Source of the DNA: Holophagaceae bacterium
GTDB taxonomy: Bacteria; Acidobacteriota; Holophagae; Holophagales; Holophagaceae
Length of the DNA: 64,000 nucleotides
Assembly: GCA_016720465.1 (NCBI GenBank)
Contig: JADKKO010000001.1
Location: forward strand, 186,001-250,000
Reading direction: 5' to 3'
A model generated the notes under the pieces. That model saw nothing but the letters and a program-made list of their open reading frames with translations, was not told the DNA's origin and made no database searches. The translations under genes and the position numbers were made by a program. The number at the start of each line of letters is the position of its first letter. The stretch's first letter is position 1. This document shows, in pieces, positions 43,797 through 53,069 of this stretch.

Positions 43797-44996
43797 ATGG
43801 CGCACCAAGACCATTCCTTTGAAACCTTGGCGGTGCACGCGGGACGGGAAGATCTGGCCGCGCTCGGCGTCCATGCGCCCCCGCTGGACCTCTCCAGCAC
43901 CTACCCCTTGAAGGACTTGGCGCGCGGCGGCGAGAGCCTGGAACTCATGGCCATGGGCGGCCAGGACAAGGACAATCCGGTCTACTCGCGCCTCTACAAC
44001 CCCACCGTGGGGCGCTTCGAAGAAGCCCTGGCGCAGCTCGAAGGCGCCGATGCATCCGTGGCCTTCGCCTCGGGCATGGCGGCCATGACCGCCTGCCTGC
44101 TGGCGGCCAAACAACGGGGCGGCCACGTGGTCGCCGTGCGGCCGCTCTACGGCGGATCGGACCATCTGATCGCATCGGGCATGCTCGGCCTGGATGTCAC
44201 CTGGGCGGAGCCGGATGGCATCCACGAAGCGCTGCGCTCGGATACGGCCCTGGTGATCGCTGAGACGCCCGCGAATCCAACGGTCACGCTGCTGGACATC
44301 GAATCGGTGGTGGCCCAGGCCTGCGGCGTGCCGGTACTCGTGGACTCCACCTTCGCCACGCCGGTATTGCAGAATCCGCTGAAGCTCGGCGCCACGCTGG
44401 TGCTGCACAGCGCCACGAAATTCCTCGGTGGCCACGGCGACGTGCTGGCCGGCGTGGTGGCGACCAATGCCGAATGGGCCACGGAACTGCGGAAGGTCCG
44501 GGTCATCACCGGCTCGGTGCTGCACCCGTTCGCCGCCTACCTGCTGCATCGCGGCCTTCCCACGCTGTCTCTGCGCGTCCGCGCGGCCCAGGCCGGTGCC
44601 ATGGCCATCGCCCGGAAGCTCCAAGGCCACCCGGGCGTCAAGGCCGTCCACTATCCCGGCCTGGAGGGCGGAGATCCCCGCGGCCTCATCGGCACGCAGA
44701 TGCGCGGCCCCGGTTCGCTCATCGCGTTCGAGGTCGAGAATTTCGAATTCGCCTCGGAGGTCATGGCGGGCGTGAAGCTCATGACGCCGGCGGTGTCGCT
44801 GGGCTCCGTGGACACGCTGATCCAGCATCCCGCGGCGCTCACGCACCGGGTCGTGGATGCGGAAGCCAAGGCGCACAGCGGCATCGGCGCCGGCCTGCTC
44901 CGCCTGTCCGTGGGGATCGAGGATCCCGAGGATCTGTGGGCTGACCTGGAGCAGGCCATCCTGAAGGCCATGGCCAAAGCAGGGGCGCACGCCTGA
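43797..44996 (+). CDS. Cys/Met-metabolism PLP enzyme (methionine gamma-lyase / cystathionine gamma-synthase group)
   Basis: 399 aa from ATG 43797 with GGAGG upstream. Fold type I: Y-S-R-L-Y-N-P-T-V near 70, A-S-G-M-A-A-M, D-S-T-F-A-T-P, PLP lysine in L-H-S-A-T-K-F-L-G-G-H, and L-S-V-G-I-E-D near the end. Exact reaction (gamma-elimination from methionine or gamma-replacement) cannot be read from the sequence; neighbouring Lrp suggests a degradative methionine gamma-lyase. Confidence 0.9.
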   Translation: MAHQDHSFETLAVHAGREDLAALGVHAPPLDLSSTYPLKDLARGGESLELMAMGGQDKDNPVYSRLYNPTVGRFEEALAQLEGADASVAFASGMAAMTACLLAAKQRGGHVVAVRPLYGGSDHLIASGMLGLDVTWAEPDGIHEALRSDTALVIAETPANPTVTLLDIESVVAQACGVPVLVDSTFATPVLQNPLKLGATLVLHSATKFLGGHGDVLAGVVATNAEWATELRKVRVITGSVLHPFAAYLLHRGLPTLSLRVRAAQAGAMAIARKLQGHPGVKAVHYPGLEGGDPRGLIGTQMRGPGSLIAFEVENFEFASEVMAGVKLMTPAVSLGSVDTLIQHPAALTHRVVDAEAKAHSGIGAGLLRLSVGIEDPEDLWADLEQAILKAMAKAGAHA

Positions 44997-45036
44997 GCGT
45001 GGAGCGCTGGTACATTAGTGGCTCTGGAGGATTTCC

Positions 45037-45534
45037 ATGGCCGCTGAATGCAGTTTCGATGTCGTTTCCAAGGTGGACATCACCGAGGTGAAGAACGCCG
45101 TGGCGCAGGCCATGAAGGAGATCGGGCAGCGCTACGATTTCAAGGGGTCCACGAGCGACATCGAGATGAAGGATGACGCCGAGCTGATCCTCAAGAGCGA
45201 CGACGAGATCAAGCTGAAGGCTGTGATCGACGTGCTGCAATCCAAGCTCCACAAACGCGGCGTGAGCATCCGCGCCATGGAATACGGCAAGCTGGAGCAG
45301 GCCATGAAGGGTACCGTGCGCCAAGTGGTGAAGATCAACCAGGGCATCCCCGTGGAAAAAGCCAAGAAGCTCGTGGCGGCGCTGAAGGACAGCAAGCTCA
45401 AGGCCCAGGCCAGCATCCAAGGCGATCAACTGCGGGTGTCGGGCAAGGACAAGGACGTGCTGCAAGAGGCCATGGCCCTGTTCAAGAAGAACGACCAGGG
45501 TGTGGACCTGCAGTTCACGAACTTCCGAAGCTGA
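45037..45534 (+). CDS. yajQ: YajQ family cyclic di-GMP-binding protein
   Basis: 165 aa, the usual length. S-F-D-V-V-S-K-V-D, R-Y-D-F-K-G-S and I-N-Q-G-I-P-V-E-K-A-K-K are hallmark segments. YajQ proteins bind nucleotides including c-di-GMP in some bacteria and influence virulence or growth regulation. Start ATG 45037 after GGAGGAT. Confidence 0.95.
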   Translation: MAAECSFDVVSKVDITEVKNAVAQAMKEIGQRYDFKGSTSDIEMKDDAELILKSDDEIKLKAVIDVLQSKLHKRGVSIRAMEYGKLEQAMKGTVRQVVKINQGIPVEKAKKLVAALKDSKLKAQASIQGDQLRVSGKDKDVLQEAMALFKKNDQGVDLQFTNFRS

Positions 45535-45553
45535 GCCGCGGATTAAAACCATC

Positions 45554-45722
45554 AACCACGGATGAACACGGATAAACACGGATAACAATGCCCAAGCATT
45601 AGGTTCGGGCCTTTGTCGGGATGCGCCTTCACGCAGGCCATTCGTGCGTTTTTCGGGCCTGTGACCCGGTGTGGGATGAGGAAGCGGTTTTCATCCGTGT
45701 TCATCTGTGTTCATCTGTGGTT
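45554..45722. repeat. iterated-word inverted repeat, ACACGGATGA type
   Basis: Left arm 45554-45587 (AACCACGGATGAACACGGAT and AAACACGGAT) and right arm 45690-45722 (TCATCCGTGTTCATCTGTGT and onward) are mirror images around ~100 bp. Same words as 5264-5394. It fills most of the gap before the prenyl synthase gene. Confidence 0.78.
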
Positions 45723-45753
45723 CCAGTTTTTTCACTTGTCCATCAGTGGTGCC

Positions 45754-46752
45754 ATGTCCCGTCTTGATCTGAGCCGCTATTTCCTGCCCATCGCGCCCAA
45801 GCTGGCCGCGGTGGAGGTGGAATTGCAGCGGGTGCTGCGCAGCGATGTGGCGGTGGCGGAAAAGCTGGCGGCCCATGTGCGGGGCGGGCAGCAGGGCAAG
45901 CGGCTGAGGCCAGCCCTCGTGCTGCTTGGATCCCGGTTTTGCGGCGTGGATTCGGAGCTCGAAATCCGCTTCGGCGCCATTTTCGAGCTCATCCATACGG
46001 CCACCCTGGTGCACGACGACATCATCGACCACGCCAAGCTGCGGCGCGGCAAGCCCACGCTGAACACCATGTGGGGCAACACCCTGACGGTGCTCTTCGG
46101 CGATCTGCTCTACATCCACGCCATGTCCAGCGCCATCCAGGGCCGCGATTGGCGGCTCATGGAGATCCTGGCTGAAGTCACCACACGGATGATCGAGGGC
46201 GAACTCATCCAGAACGATGTGCTCTTCAGCCTGGAGACCTCGCGCAAGGATTATTTCGACATCCAGGAACGGAAAACCGCGCTGCTGTTCGGCGGCTGCA
46301 CCGAATCCGCCGCGGTGATGGCGAAGCGCGGCGCGGCGGATTGCGAAGCGCTCCGAAGTTACGGCCTGGAGATCGGCCGGGCCTTCCAGCTCACCGACGA
46401 TCTGCTGGACTACACCGCCACCAGCGAGCAGTTGGGCAAGCCCGCCTTCAGCGATCTGCGGGAAGGCAAGCTCACGCTGCCCATGCTGAACCTCCTCGAG
46501 CGGACCCCGGATTCAGTGAAACCCATCATCGAGCGCATCTGGTCCAATGGCGAAGCCGAGCCCGTATCAAGCTCGGATGAAGCAGAACTGCGCGATCTGC
46601 TGGCGACCCATGATGCCCTCCAGGAAACCCGCACCCTGGCCCACAAATCGTCTTCAGCCGCCTCGGAATTGATTCGGGGGCTTGATGGCGACGCGGAAAC
46701 GAAGGCCCTGCTGCTGGACATTCCAGAGGCATTGCTGGAGCGGACTAAGTAG
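45754..46752 (+). CDS. ispB: polyprenyl diphosphate synthase (octaprenyl/heptaprenyl type)
   Basis: 332 aa from ATG 45754 (the frame before it runs through the repeat). Both Asp-rich motifs are present: H-D-D-I-I-D and D-D-L-L-D. G-K-R-L-R-P at the N-terminus and G-K-P-T helix follow the trans-prenyltransferase pattern. It makes the side chain of menaquinone or ubiquinone. Chain length cannot be told by eye, so the symbol is tentative. Confidence 0.9.
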   Translation: MSRLDLSRYFLPIAPKLAAVEVELQRVLRSDVAVAEKLAAHVRGGQQGKRLRPALVLLGSRFCGVDSELEIRFGAIFELIHTATLVHDDIIDHAKLRRGKPTLNTMWGNTLTVLFGDLLYIHAMSSAIQGRDWRLMEILAEVTTRMIEGELIQNDVLFSLETSRKDYFDIQERKTALLFGGCTESAAVMAKRGAADCEALRSYGLEIGRAFQLTDDLLDYTATSEQLGKPAFSDLREGKLTLPMLNLLERTPDSVKPIIERIWSNGEAEPVSSSDEAELRDLLATHDALQETRTLAHKSSSAASELIRGLDGDAETKALLLDIPEALLERTK

Positions 46753-46806
46753 GGTGCTGCCCTGCAGCAACCCGAAAATCTGGAGCGCGAATCAATCCCG
46801 ATCACC

Positions 46807-47304
46807 GTGGATCGCGGAAGCTCTGTCTTTCCCTTGACTCAGGCAGACGCTGGGAGTATCAACCAGCAGGAACCAACCCATGCCAACATCTTGGAACGCC
46901 ACATTTTCCTTATTTCGCTCTCTTTTCCAACCCCATTCCAGGCTCAAGACCTGGAAACCATCCATCCCCACCGTCCAAATGAGGCCTTTAAAAACCCTAT
47001 ACAGGCAGACAAGGATCAAAAGCTTGTCCAACTTCGGAATGGGGCGGAGTGGACTGAGGGGAATTATACTTTGGTATTATCCGGTGTTAATGTTAGGCCT
47101 ATACCTATTCGCAGTGGCCCTTCATCTTTGTTTAACATTCCTATTACAGTCAAACCACCAATAACCGATCCTCCGACTGTTTGCGGTGTTACAAAATTAT
47201 TTAATAGTTTCACTGTCGCTGTGGAGTGGAGTTCAATAATGAACACTGGCAATGTTATATCAAAATCGTTTGATCTTGATATAATTGTGCCAATTGGTAA
47301 TTGA
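46807..47304 (+). CDS. putative exported beta-rich protein, start uncertain
   Basis: Up to 165 aa from a GTG at 46807. A hydrophobic run, H-I-F-L-I-S-L-S-F-P-T-P-F-Q-A-Q, looks like a signal peptide, so the real start may be a TTG near 46890. The later part (L-V-L-S-G-V-N-V-R-P, V-A-V-E-W-S-S-I-M, S-F-D-L-D-I-I-V-P) looks like a beta-sandwich. GC is lower from about 47050 on. The stop is 8 bp before the next start, so the two probably share a transcript. No family recognised; a decayed gene is possible. Confidence 0.45.
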   Translation: MDRGSSVFPLTQADAGSINQQEPTHANILERHIFLISLSFPTPFQAQDLETIHPHRPNEAFKNPIQADKDQKLVQLRNGAEWTEGNYTLVLSGVNVRPIPIRSGPSSLFNIPITVKPPITDPPTVCGVTKLFNSFTVAVEWSSIMNTGNVISKSFDLDIIVPIGN

Positions 47305-47311
47305 GGTTTTT

Positions 47312-48529
47312 ATGAATACTCATACGATAATATTAATTTTTATGGGGGTCGCTGGGTACTTCCCAAACCCTGCTATATCCTCCCAAAGCAAGCCACCTCA
47401 AGACGCCGTAATTGGAGGCGTTGTAACTCCTTTAGTGAGCGGGAAGGTTCCCGGACCCCCGCCAAAACATAAGGAACGTAAGCCCCCTGAGGGCTTGGTC
47501 ATGATGGTCCAGGGGTGGTGCCCGAGCGGGGACTGTTCTTTCTCCCGCATTGTGGAGGATATGGCCTTTAGTCATCCGAACCCCACCAAATTAGCGTACA
47601 AGGGCACCACCTTTGTTACGAAGGCGGAGGCGGCCAGGCTTTCTTATTATGGAAAATTCTATAATAATAAATTAGCCGATGGTACGGTGGAGAAACAGCC
47701 ATGGAAATCGGGAGCTACATTTACTTTTTTAGTGCCAAATTCCACGGGTAATAAGAAGACCCAGCATAGACCTATAGGAATTGATAAAAATGGAGATTAT
47801 TTTTATTATGGCGGTGCTTATGTCAAGCCTGATGAGAAAATTAGAATTCGTACAGATAATTGGATCAATCTAAATGATGACGGCTATTTCGTTCCCTTGC
47901 CCATCATAGAAAATCTTGTCGGATACAGCCTGACTTGGGAGCCTGGGAGACGCTTTGCGACGGAGCCTCATATCGTAAATCCCGCTCGAGTGGAGGAATT
48001 TCCGGATGATGGCGTTGCCGTGAGCTTCGAGGCGCACCAAGAGAAGGACGCCCTTTTCTGGAAAATCAGCGAGGCTACCCACGGCCTGTCAGCCATGGTG
48101 AGTGAGGACGGGGGGAAGACCTGGGTCTCCATTTACGAACCCAATAACCACAAATGGGAAAAGGTAGCAAAGGACGACCATTCCGCCACCGGCTCCTACC
48201 GGTGGAAGGAAGGCGAAAAGGGTTACCCCGATCAAGTTAGCGAGGACAGCGGCAAGACCTGGCATGAAGGAAAAAGCCGAACCTGGGATGTAAAAAAGGG
48301 CGATTATTTGTGGCCCGACAAGGGGCCGGAGATCAGCACCGATGGCAGAAAAACCTGGCACAGACCCTTCGATGCCATGGCCGAGTGCCCCGGGAAAGAA
48401 CACGCCTTCGAGCTTCGTCAATCGTCCACGAATGGGGGAGTGCCGCTTCGTTTCCTATTTCAAGGAACCAGGGGGATGCGCGTTTTCTGGAAAATTTTTG
48501 AAATTGGAAAGGGTTGGACGGATGAATAA
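47312..48529 (+). CDS. large exported protein of unknown function, lower GC
   Basis: 405 aa from ATG 47312 with GAGG 6 bases upstream. N-terminal hydrophobic signal-like segment (I-I-L-I-F-M-G-V-A-G-Y-F). Tryptophan-rich later part with three related K-T-W motifs (G-G-K-T-W-V-S, S-G-K-T-W-H-E, R-K-T-W-H-R), the pattern of Asp-box/BNR-like blades. AT-richer than the chromosome in its first half. No enzyme motif seen. Likely acquired or fast-evolving. Confidence 0.62.
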   Translation: MNTHTIILIFMGVAGYFPNPAISSQSKPPQDAVIGGVVTPLVSGKVPGPPPKHKERKPPEGLVMMVQGWCPSGDCSFSRIVEDMAFSHPNPTKLAYKGTTFVTKAEAARLSYYGKFYNNKLADGTVEKQPWKSGATFTFLVPNSTGNKKTQHRPIGIDKNGDYFYYGGAYVKPDEKIRIRTDNWINLNDDGYFVPLPIIENLVGYSLTWEPGRRFATEPHIVNPARVEEFPDDGVAVSFEAHQEKDALFWKISEATHGLSAMVSEDGGKTWVSIYEPNNHKWEKVAKDDHSATGSYRWKEGEKGYPDQVSEDSGKTWHEGKSRTWDVKKGDYLWPDKGPEISTDGRKTWHRPFDAMAECPGKEHAFELRQSSTNGGVPLRFLFQGTRGMRVFWKIFEIGKGWTDE

Positions 48530-48661
48530 GCACTTGCATGCACCTTCAGAACGGCGGCATGTTCTCCCCAATCCCCACTCAACGGACTGGGCGTGATAGA
48601 ACTTCACTTGCGCTGATTCATGCGAGCTTATTCACTTCGACCCTGAGCCCAAAGCCTGCCT

Positions 48662-49171
48662 TCACATCTCCCCCGTCTGCCCCGCCCGCGGATCAAAATT
48701 GATCCCCGCCCGCTTGATGGTCTGGATGAAGCTCTCTTTGTCGGGGCACTTCAGGTAGGCGTCCATGGCGGTGACTTTCTTGTCCTGGATCAGGTCCATC
48801 AGCACGTCGTTCATGAGCCGCTGGCCATAGGCCCGGCCCACCTGCATGGCGCTGGGGATCTGGAAGATCTTGCCTTCGCGCATGAGGTTCGAGATGGCGG
48901 GCGTGATGAAGAGGCTTTCCAGCGCCGCCACCCGGCCGCCGCCGACTTTTTTCAGCAGGATCTGGGAGATGACGGCCTTGAGGGCGTCCGCCATCATCAC
49001 GCGGATCTGCTGCTGGCGATCGGAGGGGAATTGGTCCACGATGCGGTCGATGGTGCCCACGGCGCTCGAGGTGTGCAGCGTGCCGAACACCAGATGCCCC
49101 GTCACGGCGGTCTCAAGGGCGATGGCGATGGTCTCCAGATCGCGCATCTCGCCCACCGGGACGATATTCAC
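48662..49171 (-). pseudogene. duplicated 3' fragment of the PilT-like gene
   Basis: It encodes the last ~164 residues of the ATPase at 49984, apparently identical in amino-acid sequence from V-G-E-M-R-D-L-E-T to the stop, with a few synonymous changes. It lacks the Walker A. The break is at about 49160, just before V-G-E-M-R-D. It is a recent duplication and should be non-functional. Confidence 0.85.
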
Positions 49172-49276
49172 CCCCAGAACGACGCCATAAAAAAAGTTCC
49201 AAACCCCACGGATTGGGCGGCAATGCTATTCACTGGACTTAGATGTTTGATCCGTCGGTTCTGGGGAAAGGCGTTC

Positions 49277-49618
49277 TTATGGGAGGGACTTCATAAGCCG
49301 CCCCGCTTCCGCGACCAGGGCCGGAAGCTCGGTCGAAACCACCTCCCACACGGTGTCATTGTCCAGGCCGAAGTAGGCATGTGCGAGGTGATCCCTGAAA
49401 CCGCAGATCATCCGCCAAGGGATATCCGGGGAGGCATCCCTCAGTTCTTGTGGGATTTGCTTGGCGGCTTCGCCGATGACCTCCAGGTTTCTGATCACCG
49501 CGTCATAGGCCATCCCGTTGGCTTCAAATTCTTCCTGGGTCATGCCGTTGCTGTAGGAAAACACCTTGGCAGAAGCATCCAGGATGTCCTGCAGAAAGAG
49601 TTTCGGGTCACGCAACAT
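49277..49618 (-). CDS. hepT: HepT-like HEPN toxin (DUF86)
   Basis: 113 aa, HEPN domain. The ribonuclease motif R-x4-H-x-Y is visible as R-D-H-L-A-H-A-Y (about residues 75-82). N-terminal helices L-F-L-Q-D-I-L-D-A and A-V-I-R-N-L-E-V-I-G-E-A-A-K are typical of DUF86. The toxin cleaves RNA or is itself a target of AMPylation by MntA. Overlaps mntA by 11 bp. Confidence 0.9.
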   Translation of the reverse strand: MLRDPKLFLQDILDASAKVFSYSNGMTQEEFEANGMAYDAVIRNLEVIGEAAKQIPQELRDASPDIPWRMICGFRDHLAHAYFGLDNDTVWEVVSTELPALVAEAGRLMKSLP

Positions 49619-49901
49619 GGATAAGGTCCCGTTCGATGACGGGCCGCAAGGTGGGTCTCACAGCTTTGGGGGTGACGAGATCGACTCTTGCACCCAGGAT
49701 GCTCTCCAACTCGAATTGGAGCCCCATGAAGGCTCGGAAGCGCGTTCGCCCATCGAAGGTCACCAGAACATCGACATCGCTGTTTGGACCCGCCTCATCC
49801 CTAGCCACGGATCCAAAGATCGCAAGATCCTGAACGCCAAAGCGCTCCCTGATCCCCGGCAGGGCATCGTGGAGAATCTGCATCGCTTTCTGGCGGTTCA
49901 T
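49608..49901 (-). CDS. mntA: MntA-like nucleotidyltransferase antitoxin
   Basis: 97 aa. GS-x10-DxD motif complete: F-G-S-V-A-R-D-E-A-G-P-N-S-D-V-D (about residues 29-44). In known pairs MntA adds AMP to HepT and silences it. Upstream of the toxin gene, the usual order. It starts 83 bp downstream of the PilT-like stop, so it may share that transcript. Confidence 0.9.
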   Translation of the reverse strand: MNRQKAMQILHDALPGIRERFGVQDLAIFGSVARDEAGPNSDVDVLVTFDGRTRFRAFMGLQFELESILGARVDLVTPKAVRPTLRPVIERDLIHVA

Positions 49902-49983
49902 GGTGCGCCCCCAGGTTCATTGTGGGGCTGACGCCACCCCGAGCCAAACGCTATCCGTATTGAAACCCAATCTTCATCCCTTG

Positions 49984-51657
49984 CTACATCTCCCCCGTCT
50001 GCCCGGCCCTGGGATCGAAGTTGATGCCCGCCCGCTTGATGGTCTGGATGAAGCTCTCTTTGTCGGGGCACTTCAGGTAGGCGTCCATGGCGGTGACTTT
50101 CTTGTCCTGGATCAGGTCCATCAGCACGTCGTTCATGAGCCGCTGGCCATAGGCCCGGCCCACCTGCATGGCGCTGGGGATCTGGAAGATCTTGCCCTCG
50201 CGCATGAGGTTCGAGATGGCGGGCGTGATGAAAAGGCTCTCCAGCGCCGCCACCCGGCCGCCGCCGACTTTTTTCAGCAGGATCTGGGAGATGACGGCTT
50301 TGAGGGCGTCCGCCATCATCACGCGGATCTGCTGCTGTCGGTCGGAGGGGAATTGGTCCACGATGCGGTCGATGGTGCCCACGGCGCTCGAAGTGTGCAG
50401 CGTGCCGAAGACCAGATGCCCCGTCACGGCGGTTTCAAGGGCGATGGCGATGGTCTCCAGATCGCGCATCTCGCCCACCAGGACGATGTCCGGATCTTCG
50501 CGCAGGGCCGCCCGCAGGCCGGATTTGAAACTCTCGGTATGGGTGTGGACTTCCCGCTGGTTGATGAGGCATTTCTTGCGGGGATGCACGAACTCGATGG
50601 GGTCCTCGATGGTGACGATGTGATCCATGCGCTGCTGGTTGGCGAGGTCGATGATGGCAGCGAGGGTCGTGGATTTTCCGCTTCCGGTGGGGCCGGTCAC
50701 GAGCACCAGCCCCTTGGCCAGCAGGGCGAGCTGGCGGACGGGGTCCGGCAGGCCGAGCCGGTCCGGGTCCGGGATTTCATTGGGGATCACCCGGGCCACG
50801 AAGCCGGGCCCCACGCGGTCCTGGAAGAAATTCACGCGCAGCCGGCAGCCCCCCAGATCGAAGCCGAACGCGAAATCCGCGTCGCTCCGCGACTGGAATT
50901 TCCCCCAGGCGTCAGGGGTGGCCAGGGACTGCATCAGGTCCAGCAGTTGCGTCCGTCCCATGGGCCCGCATTCCCTGAAATCCTGCAACTCCCCATTGAC
51001 CCGGAAGATGGGATTCTCGTCGCAGGTGCAGTGGATGTCCGAGCCCTTCCGCTCCAGCAGGGCGCTGAACAGCACCAGGGCCAGGGGATGGAGTTCCCGC
51101 GGCGCGGCGGGGCCGGCGAAGATGGATTCCACCTTAGGCGCTGGCTCCGGGGGCGGAGGCGGCGGGGGCGCAGGCTCCATGGCCGCCGGGGCCTTGGGTC
51201 TGGGCGCAGGCGAGGGGGCCAGTTCCAGGGCGATGGCTGGGGCGGGGGAAAGCGCCGCGAGGTCCGGCGAGGATGGCGGGTCCGACGGTGCGGCGCGTCC
51301 AAGCTCCACATCCACGAATTTGATGTCCTGGATTCCGCCGCCGGTGGGGAATCCGTCTTTGGGCTCGGCCTTCAGGCGGTTGCCGATGGCGGTGCGCTCC
51401 ATGGCGATGCGGTAATTGACGCCTCCGTTCAGGTACTCGAAGGCGATCTGTCCCTGCTGGGACCATGCGTCCTTGTACTGCGGCGGGATCACTTCCTGGG
51501 TGATGTGTTCCAGCATGGTCGGGGGCAGGGCCTGGGGCAGCAGCGCCACGTTGCCTCCGCCGCTGAACTCCACGAAGGGAGGCTGGTTCGGCTCGATGCG
51601 CAGCGCGCGTCCGCCCCTGGTCACGATCTGCTGTAGGAGCTTGTCCAGCTGGGCCAT
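49984..51657 (-). CDS. PilT-type secretion/pilus retraction ATPase with N-terminal extension
   Basis: 557 aa from ATG 51657 (AAGGA upstream); typical PilT has ~350. Residues ~1-110 form an extra domain (L-D-K-L-L-Q-Q-I-V-T-R-G-G-R), then a Pro/Ala linker (~130-200), then a GspE/PilT ATPase: Walker A G-P-T-G-S-G-K-S-T, Asp box T-I-E-D-P-I-E-F, Walker B D-P-D-I-V-L-V-G-E-M-R-D, His box H-L-V-F-G-T-L-H-T. Retracts type IV pili or drives related motility. Its 3' 500 bp are duplicated at 48662. Confidence 0.9.
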   Translation of the reverse strand: MAQLDKLLQQIVTRGGRALRIEPNQPPFVEFSGGGNVALLPQALPPTMLEHITQEVIPPQYKDAWSQQGQIAFEYLNGGVNYRIAMERTAIGNRLKAEPKDGFPTGGGIQDIKFVDVELGRAAPSDPPSSPDLAALSPAPAIALELAPSPAPRPKAPAAMEPAPPPPPPPEPAPKVESIFAGPAAPRELHPLALVLFSALLERKGSDIHCTCDENPIFRVNGELQDFRECGPMGRTQLLDLMQSLATPDAWGKFQSRSDADFAFGFDLGGCRLRVNFFQDRVGPGFVARVIPNEIPDPDRLGLPDPVRQLALLAKGLVLVTGPTGSGKSTTLAAIIDLANQQRMDHIVTIEDPIEFVHPRKKCLINQREVHTHTESFKSGLRAALREDPDIVLVGEMRDLETIAIALETAVTGHLVFGTLHTSSAVGTIDRIVDQFPSDRQQQIRVMMADALKAVISQILLKKVGGGRVAALESLFITPAISNLMREGKIFQIPSAMQVGRAYGQRLMNDVLMDLIQDKKVTAMDAYLKCPDKESFIQTIKRAGINFDPRAGQTGEM

Positions 51658-51905
51658 GAGAGTCCTTTGACGGAGGGGATGAAGCATTCTTACATGGCGG
51701 GCACCGGGTCGTTCTCCGTCCGGCATAAAAGGTCGCTGCGCAGTGGCCGGGAATGTACTGGCCACTGCGTAACGGCCCTTAACGGAATACGGTCACAAGA
51801 TTCCAAAAAAACGTTGGCGATTCCATCCCGGCTCTTAAACTGGACCTTTGGCCCAGGGTGCAGGATCCGCCTCCACGATCCCGCCGGGCACAACTCGGAG
51901 TGAGC

Positions 51906-53063
51906 ATGAACATCCATGAGTTCCAAGCCAAAGAACTGCTCCGGCAGTACAAAGTTGCGACGCCGGATGGCCGGGTCGCGACCGACGCCGAGGATGCCCG
52001 GCAGATCACCAAGGCCTACGGCGGCCAGAGCGTCGTGAAGGCGCAGATCCACGCTGGCGGCCGGGGGAAGGGCGGCGGCGTGAAATTCGCCACCGACCCG
52101 GACAAGGCGGCGGAACTGTTCAAGCAGATGCTCGGCATGAACCTGGTCACCAAGCAGACCGGGTCCGAGGGCCGCAGGGTGTACACGGTCTTCATCAGCA
52201 ACCCCGTGGACATCGACCGGGAGCTCTACCTGAGCTTCCTGGTGGACCGCGCCAGCTCGCGCATCACCATCCTCGCCTCCACCGAAGGCGGCGTGGAGAT
52301 CGAGGAAGTGGCCGCGAAGACCCCCGAGAAGATCGTGCGGGTGGCCATCGATCCGGCGGTCGGCCTTTCGGCCTTCCAGGCCCGGGAAGTGGCCTTCGCC
52401 CTGAAGCTCGAAGGCGATGCGTTCAAGAAGGGCGTCATTTTCCTGCAGAACCTCTATCGGCTGTTCGTCGAGAAAGACTGTTCCATGGTCGAGGTGAATC
52501 CGCTGGTCGTCACCAAGACCGGCGATGTCATCGCGCTGGACGCGAAGATGGGCTTCGACGACAACGCCCTCTTCCGCCACCCGGACATCCTGGCCTTCCG
52601 CGACCTGAACGAAGAGGCTCCGGAGGAAATCGAAGCTTCCAAATTCAACCTCAATTTCATCAAGCTCGACGGCACCATCGGCTGCATGGTGAACGGCGCG
52701 GGCCTGGCCATGGGCACCATGGACATCATCAAGTACCACGGCGGCTCTCCGGCCAACTTCCTGGATGTCGGCGGCAGCGCCACCGAGGACGCGGTGATGA
52801 ACGCCTTCCGCATCATCCTGCAGGACAAGGCCGTGAAGGGCGTGATGGTCAACATCTTCGGCGGCATCATGCGCTGCGACATCGTGGCCGGCGGCATCGT
52901 GAAGGCCGCGAAGCAGATCGGCATCCAGGTCCCCGTCGTGGTGCGCCTCGAAGGCACCAACGGCGAGGAGGGCAAGAAGATCCTCGCGGAAAGCGGACTC
53001 AACCTGATCGTCGCCGAGGGGCTCGAAGACGCGGCCAAGAAGATCGTCGCAGCGACGAAATAG
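51906..53063 (+). CDS. sucC: succinyl-CoA synthetase beta subunit
   Basis: 385 aa from ATG 51906, GGAG upstream. ATP-grasp fold: N-I-H-E-F-Q-A-K-E-L-L start, G-G-R-G-K-G-G-G-V-K, N-P-L-V-V-T, and G-G-I-M-R-C-D near the end. TCA-cycle substrate-level phosphorylation with SucD. A 133-residue membrane protein is inserted before sucD. Confidence 0.96.
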   Translation: MNIHEFQAKELLRQYKVATPDGRVATDAEDARQITKAYGGQSVVKAQIHAGGRGKGGGVKFATDPDKAAELFKQMLGMNLVTKQTGSEGRRVYTVFISNPVDIDRELYLSFLVDRASSRITILASTEGGVEIEEVAAKTPEKIVRVAIDPAVGLSAFQAREVAFALKLEGDAFKKGVIFLQNLYRLFVEKDCSMVEVNPLVVTKTGDVIALDAKMGFDDNALFRHPDILAFRDLNEEAPEEIEASKFNLNFIKLDGTIGCMVNGAGLAMGTMDIIKYHGGSPANFLDVGGSATEDAVMNAFRIILQDKAVKGVMVNIFGGIMRCDIVAGGIVKAAKQIGIQVPVVVRLEGTNGEEGKKILAESGLNLIVAEGLEDAAKKIVAATK

Positions 53064-53069
53064 CAGCCC

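Noticed and set aside
46880..47164. 94-codon frame overlapping the 46807 gene
   Set aside because: It has basic, unstructured sequence at first and a chance hydrophobic end. The other frame has a signal-like N-terminus and beta pattern and abuts the next gene.
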